Origin: Desulfobacterales bacterium | GTDB taxonomy: Bacteria; Desulfobacterota; DSM-4660; Desulfatiglandales; Desulfatiglandaceae | NCBI GenBank assembly: GCA_022013615.1 | Contig: JAKLQB010000103.1 | Span: 1 to 25,852, forward strand | Length of the DNA stretch: 25,852 nucleotides | Reading direction: 5' to 3' | In this document: piece by piece, positions 8,107-15,957 of the stretch | How the letters are laid out: the number at the start of each line of letters is the position of its first letter | How positions within the stretch are numbered: the first letter of the stretch is position 1 | Notes under the pieces: model-generated | Database searches by the model: none | What the model saw: the letters and a program-made list of their open reading frames with translations, nothing else | Told to the model about the DNA's origin: nothing | Program-made: the position numbers and the translations under genes

Positions 8107-9498
8107 ATGTCTGAAATTGAAAGAACGGCTAAAGAGATGATAGAAAAAGGGAGAAAAGCCCAGGAAATCTTTGAAGAATACACCCAGGAACAGGTTGACG
8201 AGGTGATCACTGCGGTGGCCTGGGCCGGATATAGCAATGCCGAGTATCTCGCCAAATTTTCCATAGAAGAAACCGGCATGGGCCTCTATGAGGATAGAGT
8301 AAAGAAAATACACAACAAAACAATAGGAACTTTAAGGGACCTTAAAGGTGCTCTGTCCCGGGGCATTATTAACATTGATGTAAAAACCGGCGTGACAGAG
8401 ATTGCAAAGCCGATGGGTGTCATTGGCGCAATTACCCCCGTCACGAATCCGGTTGCGACCGCTATCAACAATATGATGGTCGTGTTAAAGGGGGGAAACG
8501 CCGTCATACTTGCCAGTCACCCACATGCCAAGAAAACCGGAATGGAAGTGGTAAGAGTTGTGCGCGAGGAAATCGATAAACTAAAGGCTCCCCTTGATTT
8601 AGTGCAGACCGTTGAACAGCCCAGCAAAGATCTTTCACAGGAAATTATGCGTCAGGCTGATACGGTTATAGCAACAGGTGGTTCGGTCATGGTAAAGGCC
8701 GCCTACAGCAGCGGCAAACCGGCCTTAGGAGTAGGTCAGGGCAATGCCGTGGTCATTATCGATCCATCTGCCAATGTCGGTGACGCAGTTGACAAAATCT
8801 TCGCGGGAAAGACATTTGACTACGCGACCAGTTGTTCTTCGGAAAGCTCGATTGTTGTCCAGGAAGCGATTTATGATGAGGTCATAGAAAAATTCAAGGC
8901 AAAAGGAAGCTATCTGGTTTCTCCGGAAGAAAAGAAAAAGTTAGGGGCAACCATATGGATAAATGGGGCCATAAATGGTAAAGTCGTATGCAAAAGCCCT
9001 GATTCCATTGCCACTCTGGCTGACATTACATCGGAAGAGGCATTAAAGGCTAAATGCTTTCTTGTAGAAGAAAAAGGAATCGGCCCGAACTATCCATTTT
9101 CCGGGGAAAAGTTGACGATTGTTCTGGCAGTTTTTAAGTACTCTGATTTTGATGAGGCACTTGATATAGTAAACCGCATTACCTCTTATCAGGGAAGAGG
9201 CCATTCCTGCGGAATTCACACCACAACGGAAGAAAACATAACAAAACTTGCTCTGTCGGCCAAGGTGAGCCGCATCATGGTGAACCAGGTCCAGGCCTTT
9301 GGTAATGGCGGGTTTTTTAACAATGGTCTTCCATTTACTCTGACGATGGGCTGTGGCTCCTGGGGTGGTAACAGTACCACTGAAAATCTAAACTATAAAC
9401 ACTTCATTAATATCTGCAGGCTCGCCAGGCCCATCGCTGAAAGGAAACCTTCTGACGAAGAATTATTCGGGCATTACCTTGCGAAGTACGGAAAATGA
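8107..9498 (+). CDS. sauS: Acylating aldehyde dehydrogenase, probable sulfoacetaldehyde dehydrogenase (SauS-like)
   Basis: 463 residues, the length of CoA-acylating aldehyde dehydrogenases. The family interconverts an aldehyde, NAD(P)+ and CoA with the acyl-CoA. Visible features are the Rossmann region with PMGVIGAITPVTNPVAT (about 102-118), IATGGSVMVKAAYSSGKP, GVGQGN and the catalytic C243 in the loop TSCSSESSIVV. The SCSSES form and the C-terminal RLARPIAERKPSDEELFG resemble SauS rather than AdhE or EutE (by eye, without a search). SauS of Cupriavidus necator works with the ligase SauT in sulfoacetate metabolism, and an AMP-forming ligase lies at 17359-18891. Near-perfect ribosome-binding site TAAGGAGG before the ATG. 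It may act reductively here, making sulfoacetaldehyde for the DUF39 pair. If the substrate is not a sulfonate, succinate semialdehyde-type substrates are alternatives. Confidence 0.72.
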   Translation: MSEIERTAKEMIEKGRKAQEIFEEYTQEQVDEVITAVAWAGYSNAEYLAKFSIEETGMGLYEDRVKKIHNKTIGTLRDLKGALSRGIINIDVKTGVTEIAKPMGVIGAITPVTNPVATAINNMMVVLKGGNAVILASHPHAKKTGMEVVRVVREEIDKLKAPLDLVQTVEQPSKDLSQEIMRQADTVIATGGSVMVKAAYSSGKPALGVGQGNAVVIIDPSANVGDAVDKIFAGKTFDYATSCSSESSIVVQEAIYDEVIEKFKAKGSYLVSPEEKKKLGATIWINGAINGKVVCKSPDSIATLADITSEEALKAKCFLVEEKGIGPNYPFSGEKLTIVLAVFKYSDFDEALDIVNRITSYQGRGHSCGIHTTTEENITKLALSAKVSRIMVNQVQAFGNGGFFNNGLPFTLTMGCGSWGGNSTTENLNYKHFINICRLARPIAERKPSDEELFGHYLAKYGK

Positions 9499-9590
9499 AC
9501 CCTATAACGGAATAAGGAGGTGATGAGAAAAACGAAGACAGGTAAGGAGGACTTTCATTTTTTTAACCTTTAAATGTAAGGAGGAGTAAA
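9499..9590 (+). promoter_or_regulatory. Leader with three strong ribosome-binding sites and a possible 16-codon ORF
   Basis: Three TAAGGAGG copies occur at 9513-9520, 9543-9550 and 9577-9584. The last is the ribosome-binding site of the binding-protein gene. The first extends to TAAGGAGGTGAT (9513-9524), complementary to the full anti-Shine-Dalgarno tail of 16S rRNA. An ATG at 9523 opens a 16-codon frame (MRKTKTGKEDFHFFNL, stop at 9571-9573), but it lies too close to the first site for normal initiation. The arrangement may boost translation of the abundant binding protein. Function is inferred. Confidence 0.45.
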
Positions 9591-10574
9591 ATGAAAAAGA
9601 CATGGGTGCTTTCTATAGTCATTATGAGTTTCATTTTTGTGATAGGTTTCCAGCCTGCAGTCTTTGCGGCAGACAAAAAGATCCATTTTGGCTATCTGGT
9701 GGCGGACCAGATCCACAATTTCGCTTCCATGATCGTAAAGGAGAAAAAGTTGTTTGAGGCAGAAGGCCTTCAGGTGGAGTGGGGAGAGTATTTAGCCGGG
9801 GCCTATGTCATGCAGCACTTAGCTGCTGGAGAAGTGGATTTCGCTACGTGTGGAATTATTCCTACCATGATCACCCGGGGGCGGGGTGTTGACGTGGTCG
9901 TAATAGCCGGCAGCAACGCCGAGGGCTCCAGTATCATTGTCAAGGAATCTATCAAGACTGTCAAAGATCTTGATGGCGCCAAGATAGGCACCCCGGGAAT
10001 TGGTTCCATCCAGGATGCCATGGTAGATATAGTTGCAAGAAGAAATAACATCAAAATAATCCACAAACATATGTCAGTGCCAGACATGCCCATCTATCTT
10101 CAGAAAGGGGAGATAGACGGCTTCATTGCCTGGTCGCCTCATAACACCAAGGCAGCGGCCCTTGGTTATGGCCATATCCTCCTGACGTCACATGATATCC
10201 TTCCGGGACATCAGTGCTGTGTGCTCGTGGCCAGGGGTGAACTCGTCAGGAAGGAACCTGAGACCGTAAAAAAGGTAATGAGGGCATATATGAAGGCATT
10301 TCAGTATGAAATGGCGAGCAAAGAGAATCACGACGAAACACTTGATATGGTCGTGAAATATACAAACGCACCAAAAGAAGTGGTCGTGAAGGCATGGGCG
10401 CTTACCCCGCACCCCTACCCTCCGTATCTGAATATAGAGAGTGCCAAGATGCAGGCCGAGGGGCTTTTAGAGGGCGGGAAGATAAAAAAGGGCGCCATTA
10501 CCAACATGGATAAATTTATTGCACAACTATACCACCCTTATTTCCTATTGGACTATCTCCGCAATATGAAATAG
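9591..10574 (+). CDS. ABC transporter periplasmic substrate-binding protein, NMT1/TauA/SsuA type
   Basis: 327 residues with a clear Sec signal peptide: MKK, a hydrophobic core of about 17 residues, and probable cleavage after VFA near residue 26. The mature part has NMT1/THI5-like features: KKLFEAEGLQVEW near the N-terminus, LAAGEVDFATCG, and DLDGAKIGTPG. This family delivers sulfonates (taurine, alkanesulfonates), nitrate or pyrimidine precursors to ABC permeases. The strong TAAGGAGG site suggests high expression, usual for a binding protein. It lies directly after the SauS-like gene and before two permeases and two ATPases, so a sulfonate ligand is the favoured inference, but the ligand pocket cannot be read from sequence. 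A hairpin lies between this gene and the first permease. Confidence 0.85.
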   Translation: MKKTWVLSIVIMSFIFVIGFQPAVFAADKKIHFGYLVADQIHNFASMIVKEKKLFEAEGLQVEWGEYLAGAYVMQHLAAGEVDFATCGIIPTMITRGRGVDVVVIAGSNAEGSSIIVKESIKTVKDLDGAKIGTPGIGSIQDAMVDIVARRNNIKIIHKHMSVPDMPIYLQKGEIDGFIAWSPHNTKAAALGYGHILLTSHDILPGHQCCVLVARGELVRKEPETVKKVMRAYMKAFQYEMASKENHDETLDMVVKYTNAPKEVVVKAWALTPHPYPPYLNIESAKMQAEGLLEGGKIKKGAITNMDKFIAQLYHPYFLLDYLRNMK

Positions 10575-10596
10575 GGAAATCGTTTCTTAACTAACC

Positions 10597-10636
10597 CCCT
10601 GCCGGGTGTTTTTTATCAAGATGCCACCCGACAGGG
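10597..10636 (+). terminator. Hairpin between binding protein and permease genes (possible attenuator)
   Basis: Arms CCCTGCCGGGTG (10597-10608) and CACCCGACAGGG (10625-10636) pair over 12 bases with one C-A mismatch, around a 16-base loop that starts with a T-run. There is no T-run after the right arm, so this is not a classic intrinsic terminator. Its place 22 bases after the binding-protein stop suits an RNA-stability or partial-termination element that keeps binding-protein mRNA above permease mRNA. The remaining bases up to 10763 contain only the permease ribosome-binding site (GGGGAG). Confidence 0.4.
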
Positions 10637-10763
10637 AGCAAATCGAGCAATCTTTAGGTGGAATGTGTGTTAGCCCTTACAGGTTATGGAGCTTATGCAT
10701 TTCGTATAATAGACACGCAATTACGCAGATCTATTTCAAAGACAGCAATTTGGGGAGACCTCT

Positions 10764-11555
10764 ATGGCCAATGACTATGCGGAAAAGATGAAAACGATGG
10801 GAATTAATTTGTTCGCCCTCGCGATGTTTCTGGTTTTATGGACCCTTATTGCCTACTGGCAGGATTCACCTTTTTTCGCTACACCACCGCAAATCGCTTT
10901 AGGTTTTGTACAGATGGTCACTGTAGGGGATGTGGAAGGTATTAAATTGTGGACCCACCTGTTTGATAGCCTTGTGCGCGTATTCGCCGGGTTCGGCGCG
11001 GCCTGTCTTCTGGGAATTCCCGGCGGTATGTTCTTTGGGCTCTATCCGAAAATTTACGCACGGACAAGGATTATTATTGAGCCCATCCGCTTTATTTCTC
11101 CAATTGCCTGGATTCCCATGGCCATTGTCCTCCTGATCGGGTTTTTCCGGTATATCTTTGTAATCTGGGTCGCATCCTTCTTTCCAATATTTGTCGCCAC
11201 TCTGTGGAGCGTCAGGCAGGTCAATCCTGTCCACGTTAACGTTGCCAGGGTAGCAGGGGCATCTCGTTCATTTGTCATCAGGAAGATTGTGTTCCCCGCA
11301 ATTCTTCCCAGTATTGCGGGCGGGATGCGGGTAAGCCTGGGAATATCCTGGATGTGTATTGTGGCCGCGGAAATGATTGGAGGCCAGATGGTGGGAATTG
11401 GCCGTCTGATATTGAAATCCGCCATGGTGACCAGGATGGATCTTGTGATCGTGGGCATGGTGTCTATCGGAATCATTGGCTATGCCACGAATGAATTAAT
11501 CATCATGATTGAAAAACGGCTTTTCCGGTGGAGAGCAGCGGTCTCCATTGAATAA
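10764..11555 (+). CDS. ABC transporter permease, TauC/SsuC type (first of two)
   Basis: 263 residues, about six hydrophobic segments, binding-protein-dependent transport permease fold. The cytoplasmic coupling segment is seen as ARVAGASRSFVIRKIVFP (about 161-178), followed by LPSIAGGMRVSLGISW, typical of TauC/SsuC/NrtB. The start ATG at 10764 has GGGGAG upstream. It should form the membrane channel for the binding protein encoded upstream. It aligns along its whole length with the second permease (shared IYxxT-II-EPIRFI-P-AWIP and RQ/RSVNPIHV-type segments), so the two arose by duplication or form a heterodimer. Substrate inferred to be a sulfonate from context. Confidence 0.85.
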   Translation: MANDYAEKMKTMGINLFALAMFLVLWTLIAYWQDSPFFATPPQIALGFVQMVTVGDVEGIKLWTHLFDSLVRVFAGFGAACLLGIPGGMFFGLYPKIYARTRIIIEPIRFISPIAWIPMAIVLLIGFFRYIFVIWVASFFPIFVATLWSVRQVNPVHVNVARVAGASRSFVIRKIVFPAILPSIAGGMRVSLGISWMCIVAAEMIGGQMVGIGRLILKSAMVTRMDLVIVGMVSIGIIGYATNELIIMIEKRLFRWRAAVSIE

Positions 11556-11618
11556 AAGCATCTCGGATATCACTTATTATGGGGAGCATTTAATAGTTTG
11601 CATTTAAATAGGTTGCTC

Positions 11619-11740
11619 GCAAAAAAATCCCCCTCAATCCCCCTTTAATAAAGGGGGAGGCTAAGGTTCTCCCTCTTTCTAAAGGGGAGGTTAAGGTTCC
11701 CTCCTTTTCTAAAGGGGGGCCAGGGGGGATTTTAGATTGC
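11619..11740. repeat. Large imperfect inverted repeat with internal ~30-base tandem units
   Basis: The 250 bases between the two permease genes hold no ORF but a conspicuous C/G-tract repeat. The outer arms at 11625-11646 (C-rich, flanked by A and T runs) and 11711-11732 (G-rich mirror) are near-perfect inverted repeats. Between them a unit beginning AAAGGGG and containing TAAGGTTC recurs at 11650, 11681 and 11711 (periods 31 and 30). Flanks also mirror each other (GCAAAAAA on the left, ATTTTAGATTGC on the right). It resembles dispersed intergenic palindromic repeats common in many environmental bacteria. It could fold into a long hairpin in the transcript. No transposase is associated. Confidence 0.75.
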
Positions 11741-11805
11741 AAACAATATTATGCTCTGAGTAGTATGCCAGTATTGGTGCAGCAAGGACTATTAAGGAGA
11801 CTTCA

Positions 11806-12606
11806 ATGGCGAATAATGAAGATGCAGGCACCGGAAAGTTAGTAAACTTTAGCTACAACGTATTTACCCTGTGCATGTTTCTTATTGCATGGACAGTCCT
11901 CTCGTGGCTATTAAAAAGCCTTTTTTTCCCGACGCCGTGGGTGGTCTTTAAAGCATTTATAGAGCTTGCCACTTACGGGGACGTGGAAGGCATAAATTTA
12001 AGCGTACACATATACAAGAGCTCGCTTCGCATATTCGCCGGTTTCGTGGCGGCCTGCATCCTGGGCATTCCACTCGGCATACTCATGGGGCTCTATCCTA
12101 AAGTCTACGACAGCACCAAGTCTATTATTGAGCCAATAAGATTTATCCCCCCGGTCGCCTGGATCCCCTTAGTCATTGTCCTGTTAGTCGGCTTTTCCAG
12201 GTATGCTTTTATCATCTGGTTAGGCGCATTCTTTCCCATTTTCATCGGCACCCTCCTGAGCGTCAGATCGGTCAACCCCATACATATTGATGTTCCCAGA
12301 TCTTTTGGGGCCAGTCGTTTATATATAATCAAAAAGATCATAATTCCTTCCACCCTGCCGGAGATATTCACAGGCATGAGGGTTGGCATGGGGATCGGGT
12401 GGGACTGTATTATGGCATCAGAAATGATAGGAGGAGAAAATGAGGGTCTTGGCGTTATGATATTGAAATACGCCGAGTTAATCAGGATCGAGGATATTAT
12501 TGTGGGCATGGTCATAATTGGAGCAATCGGTTTTCTAATAAATGAGGTATTCATTCTCGCGGAAAAATACGTTTTCAAATGGAAAGAGGCCATCTCAATT
12601 GGTTAG
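11806..12606 (+). CDS. ABC transporter permease, TauC/SsuC type (second of two)
   Basis: 266 residues with the same layout as the first permease: hydrophobic N-terminal segment, SSLRIFAGFVAACILGIPLG (about 72-91), EPIRFIPPVAWIP, and the coupling segment VPRSFGASRLYIIKKIIIP (about 163-181). Good AAGGAG site before the ATG. It is clearly diverged from the first permease (many substitutions along the length), so the pair is not a recent tandem copy, and a heterodimeric membrane domain is plausible. The ATPase gene begins 8 bases after its stop. Separated from the first permease by the palindromic repeat element, which may affect relative expression of the two. Confidence 0.85.
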   Translation: MANNEDAGTGKLVNFSYNVFTLCMFLIAWTVLSWLLKSLFFPTPWVVFKAFIELATYGDVEGINLSVHIYKSSLRIFAGFVAACILGIPLGILMGLYPKVYDSTKSIIEPIRFIPPVAWIPLVIVLLVGFSRYAFIIWLGAFFPIFIGTLLSVRSVNPIHIDVPRSFGASRLYIIKKIIIPSTLPEIFTGMRVGMGIGWDCIMASEMIGGENEGLGVMILKYAELIRIEDIIVGMVIIGAIGFLINEVFILAEKYVFKWKEAISIG

Positions 12607-12614
12607 GGGGACCC

Positions 12615-13358
12615 ATGGAGAAGAAACTTATTGACGTTGATGCGTCTATGAAATTCAATGGCACGAGCGTCTTAGAGGACATAAAATTCAAGATCCACGA
12701 AAATGAATTTTTAGTTCTTGTGGGGCCGAGTGGATGCGGGAAAACAACCATGGCCAATCTCCTGGCAGGTCTTCTCAAACCCACATCCGGGCACATAACC
12801 ATAAAAGGTGAGAAGATTAACCCAAAGGTACACAATATTTCCATTGTGTTCCAGGAACCTTCGTGTATTCCTTGGCGCACCCTCTGGGATGACATAATTA
12901 TGGGCCTTGAAATCAAGGGGGCAGATCAAGAAACCACTGAGAAAAGGGCTAAAGAAGTTATCAAATTAGTAGGTTTGGACGGGTTTGAGGAATACTTTCC
13001 CAAGCAGATCTCTGGAGGGATGAAGCAGCGTGTGGCCATTGCCAGGGCTTATGCCACAAACCCTGATTTCCTGCTCATGGATGAACCATTTGGTCATCTT
13101 GATGCCCAGACCCGCTACCTCATGCAAATAGAAATCATGAGGATATGGGAAAAAGAGAAAAAGACCGTGGCTTACATCACCAACAACATTGAAGAGGCTG
13201 TTTATCTTGCAACCCGGATCATCGTGTTATCAAAATTGCCGGCTAAGATAAAAGCGGAATATAAGATAGATCTGCCCCGTCCCAGGGACCTTACCGGCCC
13301 GGAATTCTTGAAACTGAGGGGGGAAATTACAGAGCAGTGCGAAGTAGTTGAAGATTAG
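12615..13358 (+). CDS. ABC transporter ATPase, SsuB/TauB type, H-loop histidine replaced
   Basis: 247 residues from the ATG at 12615. I prefer this to the in-frame ATG at 12579, which lies inside the permease, because the protein then begins normally (MEKKLIDVDASM) with AGGGGG just upstream. Walker A GPSGCGKTT (37-45), Q-loop Q80, signature SGGMKQR (133-139), Walker B LLMDE with D156/E157, and D-loop GHLD are intact. The H-loop, normally TH(D/N), reads TNN: N190 replaces the switch histidine needed for hydrolysis in most ABC proteins. The partner ATPase downstream has the opposite defect. It energises the two permeases, probably as a heterodimer. Confidence 0.85.
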   Translation: MEKKLIDVDASMKFNGTSVLEDIKFKIHENEFLVLVGPSGCGKTTMANLLAGLLKPTSGHITIKGEKINPKVHNISIVFQEPSCIPWRTLWDDIIMGLEIKGADQETTEKRAKEVIKLVGLDGFEEYFPKQISGGMKQRVAIARAYATNPDFLLMDEPFGHLDAQTRYLMQIEIMRIWEKEKKTVAYITNNIEEAVYLATRIIVLSKLPAKIKAEYKIDLPRPRDLTGPEFLKLRGEITEQCEVVED

Positions 13359-13372
13359 ACAAGAGGATAATT

Positions 13373-14122
13373 ATGTCAGAAAGGAAGGCAAAAATAGAGG
13401 TTCGTAACCTTTCCAAGCACTTTGAGGATCTGGTTGTCTTGCATCAGATAGATTTCGACATCTATGAGGGAGAATTTCTCTGTGTGGTGGGCCCCACCGG
13501 GTGCGGCAAGACTACCTTTTGTAACGTGGTCACCGGGCTTCTCCCTATTACCGAGGGAACGATAACAATGAAAGGGGAGAAAATCGACTTCAAAAAACAC
13601 AATGTCTCTTTTGTGTTTCAGGAGCCGTCCTGTATCCCCTGGCGCACCATATGGGATGATGTCAAGATCGGGCTGGAAATAAAAAAGGTCCCGAAAAATG
13701 AGATCAATGAAAGGGTTTCGGCAATTCTTGAGATTACAGGGTTAACCAAATTCAAAGACTTCTTTCCCAGTCAGATCTCTGCAGGCATGAAACAGAGGGT
13801 AGCCATTGCCAGGGCATTTGTGACCGAGCCGGACCTATTGCTAATGGATGAACCCTTTGGACAGTTAGATACCAGCACCCGGTTCTTTATAGAAAATCAG
13901 TTGGTCGAGGTCTGGCAAAAGACCAAACGAACCATCATTTTCGTAACCCATAACCTGGAGGAGGCTGTATATCTCTCCGAGAGAATATTAGTTTGTACCC
14001 AGAAGCCTACGGGTATAAAGGAAGAAGTCATTGTTGATCTCCCCCACCCCCGGGACATAACCGCCCCCGAGTTTGTCAAGATTAGAAATAGAGTTACCGA
14101 TCTGGTTAAATGGTGGGAGTAA
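13373..14122 (+). CDS. ABC transporter ATPase, SsuB/TauB type, altered signature motif
   Basis: 249 residues. Walker A GPTGCGKTT (40-48), Q-loop Q83, Walker B LLMDE (D159/E160), D-loop GQLD and H-loop H193 (VTHN) are intact. The signature motif, normally SGG in this family, is SAGMKQR (S136-A137-G138), a change like that in the degenerate half of heterodimeric ABC proteins such as TAP2 (LAAGQ). It lies 14 bases after the first ATPase and is strongly similar to it, sharing VFQEPSCIPWRT. Together they fit one asymmetric nucleotide-binding pair serving two different permeases, although two separate homodimeric transporters sharing one binding protein remain possible. Confidence 0.87.
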   Translation: MSERKAKIEVRNLSKHFEDLVVLHQIDFDIYEGEFLCVVGPTGCGKTTFCNVVTGLLPITEGTITMKGEKIDFKKHNVSFVFQEPSCIPWRTIWDDVKIGLEIKKVPKNEINERVSAILEITGLTKFKDFFPSQISAGMKQRVAIARAFVTEPDLLLMDEPFGQLDTSTRFFIENQLVEVWQKTKRTIIFVTHNLEEAVYLSERILVCTQKPTGIKEEVIVDLPHPRDITAPEFVKIRNRVTDLVKWWE

Positions 14123-14184
14123 AGAATTCATGCCCAAAAGGCGTGTTGTTAAATAAAATTTAGCCCAGGAGATAAAAACGCCCC

Positions 14185-15120
14185 TTGTTTGAGGACATGC
14201 AATTATTTTCTTCAATCGTAACCTCCATCTTTATAGATGCTGCGCCTTTTTTGATGCTTGGCGCATTTCTTTCCGCAGCCCTTGAAGTTTATCTTCCACA
14301 GGATATCATCGCGAGGTACATACCTAAAAGTCGCCTTTCCGGACTTTTTTTAGGCCTGAGTGCGGGCATGGTATTCCCCACGTGCGAGTGCGGGGTGGTC
14401 CCCGTAGCACGTCGATTATTGAAAAAAGGCGTCCCTCCGCACATAGCCATAACTTACATGCTCTCCGCGCCGGTTATCAACCCCGTGGTACTGGTCTCAA
14501 CTTACGTAGCATTCCAGGGCGACATCCGGATGGTTATTGGGCGGGCGCTGATGGTTGCCGTGCCGGCCTGCTGCGTCGGTCTGGCAGTTGGCACAAGCAA
14601 ATCATCTTTGTTGCTTCGTGAGTCAGTAAACGACCATAACTTTCATGGGCATGACCATCTTGAGAGCAATCATTCTCATGCCCCGGATTGCGGATTTGAT
14701 CATGACGCTCACAAGGGATCCAGGTTCACAGGGGTCCTTTTGCACACTGCCTCGGAGTTCGTGGAAATGGGTAAATACCTGATAATGGGGGCTTTTGCGG
14801 TTGGTCTATTCAAGATATACTTACCGCAGGAGACATTGCTTTTCTTTGGAAACAATATGTTCTTAGCCGTGGGAGGGATGATGCTTTTTGCCGTACTATT
14901 GTCGGTTTGTTCAATGGCCGACTCCTTTTTGGCGGCCTCATTGACGTCTTTTCCGAGCGCGGCCCAGCTTTCCTTTGTATCCATCGGTCCAATGGTAGAC
15001 CTGAAACTCATCGCAATGTATTTGGCGGTCTTTCAACCGCGTTTGGTCCTGACCCTTATCATTGTACCAACCTTTATCATTTACTTGATCTCGGTCCCAT
15101 TAGGAATGATATTTGGGTAA
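14185..15120 (+). CDS. ArsP/DUF318-type (YraQ-like) membrane permease with His-rich cytoplasmic loop
   Basis: 311 residues, about eight hydrophobic segments in two halves. Hallmark FPTCECGVVPVARRLLKKGVPP (starting near residue 64) carries the conserved CxC of the ArsP_1 family, and the second half has SMADSFLAASLTSF. The linker at about 151-176 is very His/Asp-rich (HNFHGHDH, SNHSHAPDCGFDHDAH), suggesting metal binding. The start is taken as TTG 14185, about 13 bases after AGGAG; ATG 14197 is an alternative. ArsP proper exports trivalent organoarsenicals; most DUF318 relatives have no proven substrate. It is paired with a DUF1980/TIGR03943 gene, a conserved partnership. Position after a sulfonate-type ABC importer may hint at efflux of an organic acid or metal, but that is speculation. 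Confidence 0.8.
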   Translation: MFEDMQLFSSIVTSIFIDAAPFLMLGAFLSAALEVYLPQDIIARYIPKSRLSGLFLGLSAGMVFPTCECGVVPVARRLLKKGVPPHIAITYMLSAPVINPVVLVSTYVAFQGDIRMVIGRALMVAVPACCVGLAVGTSKSSLLLRESVNDHNFHGHDHLESNHSHAPDCGFDHDAHKGSRFTGVLLHTASEFVEMGKYLIMGAFAVGLFKIYLPQETLLFFGNNMFLAVGGMMLFAVLLSVCSMADSFLAASLTSFPSAAQLSFVSIGPMVDLKLIAMYLAVFQPRLVLTLIIVPTFIIYLISVPLGMIFG

Positions 15121-15124
15121 TATT

Positions 15125-15883
15125 ATGCAAAAGATTGTTGGACATCTGGAAGGGCTTATCCTTCTTGTGCTGGGTTTTTATCTGGGTGCACTGGTCACTG
15201 TCGGGGGCTACTGGCGTTACATGAATCCTAAGTTCGAATGGTTGACCGGCGCGGCAGCAATCATGTTCATTATCACCGGAGGTATAGCCGTTCTCAGACC
15301 CAATCGAAGGGCAAATCTTTCGGGGATCGTTATTTTCCTTGTTTTTATAGGTGTTGCAGCCATGGGAACCAGCACAGCTCTGCAGTCTCCGCCGCTCCAG
15401 CCCGGCATAATGATTGACGAGTCAGATCAAGATAGCTCTCGCTTGACCTTAAACGGCATTGAGTACATTAAGATCAACCTTGCCGAGATTTACCAGCACT
15501 GCTTAAACGGAGAAGCCGACAAAATCGCAGGCCGCTATTTGGCAAGGGGCATTGTCAAACGAACTCCGGCGCTTGACAGTTCTGGCCAGTTCGCAATCAT
15601 AAGAACTGCGGTAATCTGCTGTCTTGCTCACGCTGCACCCGTTGGTTTCAGGGTACATTACAGTGAGGCGGACGAGTTTAACGACGGCCAATGGGTAAAA
15701 GTCTATGGGTCCCTGAAAACACTGCCTTCTGATCTGCCCAATCCCGAACTGCATATCAGGGGGCTTTTTTTCACACGCCTGAACAAATCCTATGGCATCG
15801 TCCCCACCAAGATTGTCAAGATCCCTGAGCCTGCGGTTCCTTACATATTCGACTTTAAAAGCGCTGAGCCATACGCGTACTGA
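15125..15883 (+). CDS. DUF1980/TIGR03943 family protein, partner of the ArsP-like permease
   Basis: 252 residues from the ATG at 15125 (an in-frame TTG at 15113 overlapping the permease gene would add four). The N-terminus has two or three hydrophobic segments (about 10-90), followed by a soluble domain with the family motif AVICCLAHAAPVGF, the position of the conserved CC near the middle, and YGSLKTLP. TIGR03943 proteins are almost always encoded with DUF318 permeases and are thought to assist them; the conserved cysteine pair may bind metal. No enzymatic function is known. Overlap or near overlap with the permease stop supports cotranslation. Confidence 0.75.
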   Translation: MQKIVGHLEGLILLVLGFYLGALVTVGGYWRYMNPKFEWLTGAAAIMFIITGGIAVLRPNRRANLSGIVIFLVFIGVAAMGTSTALQSPPLQPGIMIDESDQDSSRLTLNGIEYIKINLAEIYQHCLNGEADKIAGRYLARGIVKRTPALDSSGQFAIIRTAVICCLAHAAPVGFRVHYSEADEFNDGQWVKVYGSLKTLPSDLPNPELHIRGLFFTRLNKSYGIVPTKIVKIPEPAVPYIFDFKSAEPYAY

Positions 15884-15957
15884 TCTATTCCGAGCGGCTT
15901 TATCAAATTCGGCAAATACTTCATACAACGTTCATTTTATGTCAAGTTAGGACAAAT

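Noticed and set aside
10606..10791. 61-residue plus-strand ORF between binding protein and first permease
   Set aside because: No ribosome-binding site, starts within the hairpin and overlaps the permease start; no recognisable features.
11619..11740. CRISPR-like array in the ~30-base units between the permeases
   Set aside because: The units are contiguous with no unique spacers, few in number, and enclosed in one large palindrome; no cas genes nearby.
12105..12593. 162-residue minus-strand ORF inside the second permease
   Set aside because: A mirror of the Ile/Val-rich permease codons; composition is that of an antisense shadow.
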